Source: Pseudaquidulcibacter sp041917055 (GTDB lineage: Bacteria; Pseudomonadota; Alphaproteobacteria; Caulobacterales; Aquidulcibacteraceae). Taken from it: DNA of 64,000 nucleotides. Under the pieces are notes generated by a model. That model was not told the DNA's origin, searched no databases, and saw only the letters and a program-made list of their open reading frames with translations. The position numbers and the translations under genes are program-made. The stretch spans positions 62,001 through 126,000 of the forward strand of contig JAYRYJ010000008.1 in assembly GCA_041917055.1 (NCBI GenBank), written 5' to 3'. This document shows, one piece after another, positions 60,538-64,000 of the stretch. Every line of letters begins with the position of its first letter. Positions within the stretch are counted from its first letter, which is position 1.

Positions 60538-61011
60538 TTAATCCATCTGGCTTTGGAGCTTTTGCGCTATGTTATCGTAGAACTTAGCAGAATTGGCATT
60601 TTTTACGCCCTTATAGCGCGAAGCAACAGATTTTGCGGCTTTGGCAGCAATATCAAATTGTTCAATTATCGCATTTCTATCATCGGAATCGACAAATTTT
60701 CCGTCTTCAAAGCTGAATGGTCGATATCCGGTTTCGGTAATTATTACGCCGCTTATTGGCTTGCCAAAACCAAAGTGTCCGACAATTGATTTTTCAACTT
60801 TCATGCCTTTTTTGGCGTAAAATTTCAAAATGCCGTCACCCTCTATTTTTCCCGCTTTGCATTCACCAAGAAACTGCATTCTTTGTGCTTTCCATTCAGG
60901 CGGCAATGTAAATTTGCATTCTTTTGGAACTGCAAAAGTGAATTTTGCAGGGCCTGCATTTGCCGCAAGTGGCGCAAACAAGGCAAAAAGGAGTAGAGAT
61001 TTTTTATACAT
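60538..61011 (-). CDS. Small exported protein with MORN-like strand pattern
   Basis: 157 residues with a Sec signal peptide (SLLLFALFAPLAANA). The sequence GECKAGKIEGDGILKFY followed by SIVGHFGFGKPISGVII has the alternating G-x-G pattern of MORN-like beta hairpins, and the C-terminal third is helical (QFDIAAKAAKSVASRY). The gene lies between nadB and the VOC gene in one transcription unit and overlaps the VOC gene by eight bases. A role in NAD synthesis is not implied by the sequence. Confidence 0.75.
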   Translation of the reverse strand: MYKKSLLLFALFAPLAANAGPAKFTFAVPKECKFTLPPEWKAQRMQFLGECKAGKIEGDGILKFYAKKGMKVEKSIVGHFGFGKPISGVIITETGYRPFSFEDGKFVDSDDRNAIIEQFDIAAKAAKSVASRYKGVKNANSAKFYDNIAQKLQSQMD

Positions 61012-61363
61012 TCATTCCACCTATTCTTAAAAGATTTCCGGCATTGTCAATTATAGCAAATTCGCGCATTCCCCAAGGTTTGTTTTCAATTTTATCCATA
61101 CGCGGAATACCACTATTGCCTAATTTGGCACGTGCGAAAACTTCAAACAATCCATCGGGCTTGTCACAGCGAATATAGCACGCGCCTTCATTGGTTTTGG
61201 GGTCTAAAGTATCCGAATATTGAAAATGAATTTCGATTTTGCTGTATTGGACAATCAAATAACCATGTGCTGAATGCTTTGCATCAATTGAGAACCCAAG
61301 TTCTTCGTAAAAGGCAATACTTGCGCCTAAGTCATTTGAATATAGGATTGGAATGGTTTTCAT
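61004..61363 (-). CDS. VOC-fold protein (bleomycin-resistance/glyoxalase type)
   Basis: 119 residues. It begins IPILYSNDLGASIAFYEELG, contains IVQYSKIEIHFQYSD and ends REFAIIDNAGNLLRIG, the strand order of the bleomycin-resistance-like VOC fold. The metal ligands are incomplete by eye, as in binding-only members of the class. The ATG overlaps the nadA stop (ATGA), so it is coupled to nadA. Confidence 0.88.
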   Translation of the reverse strand: MKTIPILYSNDLGASIAFYEELGFSIDAKHSAHGYLIVQYSKIEIHFQYSDTLDPKTNEGACYIRCDKPDGLFEVFARAKLGNSGIPRMDKIENKPWGMREFAIIDNAGNLLRIGGMNV

Positions 61364-62481
61364 GCCGAAACCAGTTCAAAACTATCGGGAACTTTGGCCT
61401 TGGTATCAAAAACATTATGATTGCGGGGCGGAAGTGCCAACATAGCATCAACCGCCTTTTTTGCCTTTTCAATCATTTCAGGTTCAAGCGTCACTTCATA
61501 TTTCATGTCGCGAAGGCATTCATATATGGCCTTTAGCGAGATAAGTTTCATATGCGGACAAAGGTTACAAGGGCGAATGAAATCAACATCAGGGTTTTCA
61601 ATCGCGACATTATCTGACATTGAACATTCAGTTATCAAAACCACCTGCTTCGGCTTATTCATCGCCACAAAATCACTCATGGCGCCGGTTGAACCCGCAA
61701 AATCGCTTTGAAGCACAACATCATTCGGGCATTCAGGGTGGGCAAGCACAACAACACCGGGATAGGCTTCGCGCAATTCCTTTATGTCTTCACCGGTAAA
61801 CCTTTCATGCACTTCGCACGAACCTTTCCAAGCGATGATTTTAATGTCGGTTTGCGCCGCCACATTGCGCGCCAAATATTCATCAGGCACCATAATGACA
61901 GAATTAACGCCCCATTGTTTCGCTATTTCTTCAACAACTTGAACTGCATTTGATGAGGTGCAGCAAATATCACTTTCGGCCTTAACATCGGCGGTGGTGT
62001 TGACATAAGTGACCACAGGAAGGCCAGGGTATTTTTGCTTAATAAGTGCAACATCCTTGCCATTTATACCCGACGCCAATGAGCAGCCCGCGCGCATATC
62101 AGGGATTAAGACTGTTTTTTCAGGGCAAAGGATTTTTGAAGTTTCAGCCATAAAATGTACACCGCATTGAACGATAACGCTTTGCGGCACTTGTTGAGCC
62201 TTGCGCGCCAAACCAAGACTGTCACCACGAAAATCAGAAATACAGTGGAAAATATCGGCGGTCATATAATTATGCGCCAAAATCACCGCATCTCTTTGCT
62301 TTTTTAAGCGGTTAATCGCGGCAATATAAGGCGCATGAACCACCCATTCATCATAGGGCATAATGTGCTTAACACCCTCATAAAGATGATCAGTCTCGCG
62401 CTTAACTTCAGCACTTAAGGGAAGGAGTTCCATATCCTGCTTGGTTTTAGAAGTATCAATCTCACAGGCTTCAAATTTCAT
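61360..62481 (-). CDS. nadA: Quinolinate synthase A
   Basis: [4Fe-4S] enzyme that condenses iminoaspartate with dihydroxyacetone phosphate to quinolinate. 373 residues from ATG 62481 with GGAG upstream. Cluster cysteines are visible in VIVQCGVHFMAE, SDICCTSSNAVQ and RPCNLCPHM. Other landmarks are LAHNYMTADI and VVLAHPECPND. Together with NadB and NadC it completes the aspartate route to NAD. Confidence 0.96.
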   Translation of the reverse strand: MKFEACEIDTSKTKQDMELLPLSAEVKRETDHLYEGVKHIMPYDEWVVHAPYIAAINRLKKQRDAVILAHNYMTADIFHCISDFRGDSLGLARKAQQVPQSVIVQCGVHFMAETSKILCPEKTVLIPDMRAGCSLASGINGKDVALIKQKYPGLPVVTYVNTTADVKAESDICCTSSNAVQVVEEIAKQWGVNSVIMVPDEYLARNVAAQTDIKIIAWKGSCEVHERFTGEDIKELREAYPGVVVLAHPECPNDVVLQSDFAGSTGAMSDFVAMNKPKQVVLITECSMSDNVAIENPDVDFIRPCNLCPHMKLISLKAIYECLRDMKYEVTLEPEMIEKAKKAVDAMLALPPRNHNVFDTKAKVPDSFELVSA

Positions 62482-62527
62482 TTTACGCGGCTCCAATCAA
62501 TGCGCAATATATCGCCCTTTTTCTCGC

Positions 62528-62671
62528 TTAATCAAGGGAAAAGCCTGAATGAATTTCCAGGTTTTCTAATGCTGCTTTAATCGCGTCAAAACTGATGGAA
62601 GCATCAAACCCTGCTCGAATAGCCGTTTCGACAAGACCATTTGGGGTGGAGTTTCGATTTCGAGTTTTCAT
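62528..62671 (-). CDS. 47-residue ORF coupled to parE (candidate third gene of the module)
   Basis: This short frame begins with an ATG that overlaps the parE stop (TTATGA). The product reads MKTRNRNSTPNGLVETAIRA and ends EIHSGFSLD, with a helix-forming centre. No separate ribosome-binding site is seen, so translation would rely on coupling. It might be a third component, a remnant of another gene, or a chance frame. Confidence 0.45.
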   Translation of the reverse strand: MKTRNRNSTPNGLVETAIRAGFDASISFDAIKAALENLEIHSGFSLD

Positions 62672-62952
62672 AAGAAAGTGTCAAATTTCATTTTCTTGTG
62701 TAGAATTCTGACAATAGAGATTTCATTGCCATTAATTTCATAAAAAATTATATGTTGTTCAATTGGAAGAAGTCGCAAATCTTCCCGAGCTTTGCCAATT
62801 TTGGGGTTTTCCAAAATCATCGCGAAAGCTTCGTTCAAACGTCTTGAATATTTCTTGAATTGTTCCTCCCCCCAATTGGAAATTGTGTAGGTCAAAATAT
62901 CTGATATGTCCGATTTGGCGGGATTTGATATTTTGAGAAGAAATTTCGACAT
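62668..62952 (-). CDS. parE: ParE toxin
   Basis: 94 residues of the ParE/RelE fold. Landmarks are ISNPAKSDISDILTYTISNW, YSRRLNEAFAMILENPKIGK and the C-terminal YEINGNEISIVRILHKKM. ParE toxins poison DNA gyrase. The ATG follows the parD stop without a gap. Confidence 0.92.
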   Translation of the reverse strand: MSKFLLKISNPAKSDISDILTYTISNWGEEQFKKYSRRLNEAFAMILENPKIGKAREDLRLLPIEQHIIFYEINGNEISIVRILHKKMKFDTFL

Positions 62953-63237
62953 TTACGGGCAAACGAGAGGGTTTGGTTTAATCCCTTTTTGCGCATTTTC
63001 ACGTGCCTGCATTTCAATTCTTTGCATTAATTCAGGAGAATAAATCTCGAAATCACCATTATTGAGCGCCTGCTTACCTTCAAATAATGCAGCGCGGAGT
63101 TTGGTTTCGACGCTCGGCTCTTTTTCGCGTAATTTGCGAACAGCATCGCGCACCAATTCAGTGGCATTGCTATAATAGCCTTCTTCAACTTTGCTTTTAA
63201 TAAAGGCCTCGTCAATTGGTGCGAAATTAATGTTCAT
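62953..63237 (-). CDS. parD: ParD antitoxin
   Basis: 94 residues. The N-terminal ribbon-helix-helix (SKVEEGYYSNATELVRDAVR) binds DNA, and the following KLRAALFEGKQALNNGDFEI segment is the usual ParD linker that wraps ParE. It ends in a longer tail than most (RENAQKGIKPNPLVCP). AAGGG precedes the ATG. The promoter and probable operator are at 63256-63288. Confidence 0.9.
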   Translation of the reverse strand: MNINFAPIDEAFIKSKVEEGYYSNATELVRDAVRKLREKEPSVETKLRAALFEGKQALNNGDFEIYSPELMQRIEMQARENAQKGIKPNPLVCP

Positions 63238-63255
63238 ATTTTGCCCTTTTCATGC

Positions 63256-63288
63256 ACAAATTATATACAAATTATGCGCAAAACTCAA
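63256..63288 (-). promoter_or_regulatory. Promoter and operator of the parDE module
   Basis: On the minus strand TTGAGT (63283-63288) and TATAAT (63260-63265) are separated by 17 bases, a good sigma-70-type promoter. Two direct repeats ACAAATTAT (63256-63264 and 63267-63275, plus strand) are 11 bases apart, one helical turn, as expected for ribbon-helix-helix autorepression. The -35 overlaps the 3' end of the HD-domain gene. Confidence 0.65.
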
Positions 63289-63881
63289 GATTTATTTTGC
63301 AAACCCCCAAACCTCTCTACCATCGCTTTTTGCGCTACTGTCGGGCACATCGGTTCGATATTAATTTCCAAGCCTTCGGGCGGTTTAACGAAAAGGCCGT
63401 TTGCTTCATGCACCGAAAAACCTGCGAGTTCGGTGGCTTCAGACCATGCGCAAATTCTATCGGCTTTTTTGATTAGTTTTTTTAATGGCGCGGGGGTTTT
63501 AGGTAAAAGGCCGAACCGCAAATGTATTGCGCGTTCGATTTTGTCTTCAAAAGCACGGTAATCAAGGCCAAGGGCGGCCTTAAACGGGCTTATCATATCG
63601 CCAATTACGAATTCCGGCGCGTCATGTAATAATGCCATCATGCGCTCTTGGGGCGTTAAATTTGGTTTCAAAAACACGCAGATTTCTTCAACAATAATTG
63701 AGTGTTGCGCCACCGAAAATGCATGATCACCAATGGTTTGCCCATTCCAACGCGCAACCCGCGCAAGTCCATGTGCGATATCTTCTATTTCAATATCAAG
63801 TGGGGAGGGGTCAAGCAAATCAAGTCTTCGCCCCGAAAGCATTCTTTGCCACGCCCTAACCTCATTCTTAGTTTTTTTCAT
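63285..63881 (-). CDS. HD-domain phosphohydrolase, YfbR-like
   Basis: 198 residues from ATG 63881; an upstream in-frame start would add four residues. The HD motifs are TIGDHAFSVAQHSIIVEE, MALLHDAPEFVIGDM and a later Asp in IERAIHLRFGL-adjacent helices. YfbR-type enzymes dephosphorylate deoxynucleoside monophosphates; members of this subgroup are often annotated as phosphohydrolases of unknown substrate. It stands upstream of parDE on the same strand, which has its own promoter. Confidence 0.88.
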   Translation of the reverse strand: MKKTKNEVRAWQRMLSGRRLDLLDPSPLDIEIEDIAHGLARVARWNGQTIGDHAFSVAQHSIIVEEICVFLKPNLTPQERMMALLHDAPEFVIGDMISPFKAALGLDYRAFEDKIERAIHLRFGLLPKTPAPLKKLIKKADRICAWSEATELAGFSVHEANGLFVKPPEGLEINIEPMCPTVAQKAMVERFGGLQNKS

Positions 63882-64000
63882 ATATGCGACCAATTGTCTG
63901 AATTAATGATATTGAAAACTGTTATAATGTGACCAAATCAATAGCAACGCACACAATGTTTCATCATGTGGGCAAGTGGGAGATATCAATGACTTATGGT
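63882..64000. other. Right-hand window edge
   Basis: 119 bases without a supportable gene. A TATAAT occurs near 63914 on the plus strand and a GTGGGAG near 63977 could be a ribosome-binding site for a gene starting at ATG 63990 on the plus strand, but too little is left to judge. Confidence 0.3.

Noticed and set aside
1..64000. tRNA, rRNA, CRISPR arrays, prophage or insertion sequences
   Set aside because: I looked for conserved tRNA arm patterns, regularly spaced repeats, integrases and transposases and found none that I could support.

Overview
The window reads as chromosomal DNA of a motile, AT-leaning alphaproteobacterium. Four things point there: a C4-pathway 5-aminolevulinate synthase (hemA); the fliL-fliM-DUF6468-motE flagellar order; a MucR/Ros regulator; and ATP12, DUF4170, NnrU, PmbA and K+-independent H+-PPase genes in alphaproteobacterial arrangements. 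Genes are dense, often with start and stop codons overlapping by 1-8 bases. I saw no rRNA, tRNA, CRISPR array, prophage or intact insertion sequence. The genus cannot be fixed from the sequence alone.

Layout. 1-6.7 kb: end of a flagellar operon (fliL partial, fliM, DUF6468, motE, a 1223-residue secreted TPR protein). 6.7-13.5 kb: hemB, a chemoreceptor with a separate Aer-type PAS protein, an acyl-CoA dehydrogenase, an M20 peptidase and a glycerophosphodiesterase. 13.5-16.3 kb: a long palindromic element leading into a MarR-like regulator, then hemA, a DUF6898-like small gene and a MucR-like regulator whose zinc ligands are replaced. 16.3-25.6 kb: glyA-nrdR-ribH-nusB-thiL-hypothetical, a structured leader, hppA with a strong terminator, and two SH3-domain proteins. 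25.6-35.8 kb: pdxH, a serine hydrolase, an acyl-CoA ligase, a solitary Mrr-type restriction gene, an MBL hydrolase, ychF, an LprI-like protein and a mosaic repeat. 36-43 kb: a ddlB-ftsQ-ftsA fragment of the division cluster that stops at a second palindromic element where ftsZ would be expected, then ABC exporter-DUF4170-pmbA and MAPEG. 43-53 kb: mostly hypothetical membrane and secreted proteins, with ubiD, a frameshifted secreted protein, NnrU, a dienelactone hydrolase and a HigBA-type toxin-antitoxin pair. 53-64 kb: alkA, atp12, two RluA-family synthases flanking crcB, nadC, nadB, nadA, a ParDE module with a possible third small ORF, and an HD hydrolase.

The least explained signals are non-coding. 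Elements A (13587-13745) and B (39148-39309) are two long hairpins that share a core but have different outer arms that are nevertheless self-complementary. The hppA leader (20903-21000) holds three perfect stems. A short hairpin repeat at 48082-48135 and 56975-57034 is read through in frame by a lipoprotein gene and by rluA, like the coding palindromic elements of Rickettsia. A longer mosaic repeat occurs at 10823-11001 and 35077-35298, the second copy carrying a nested palindrome.
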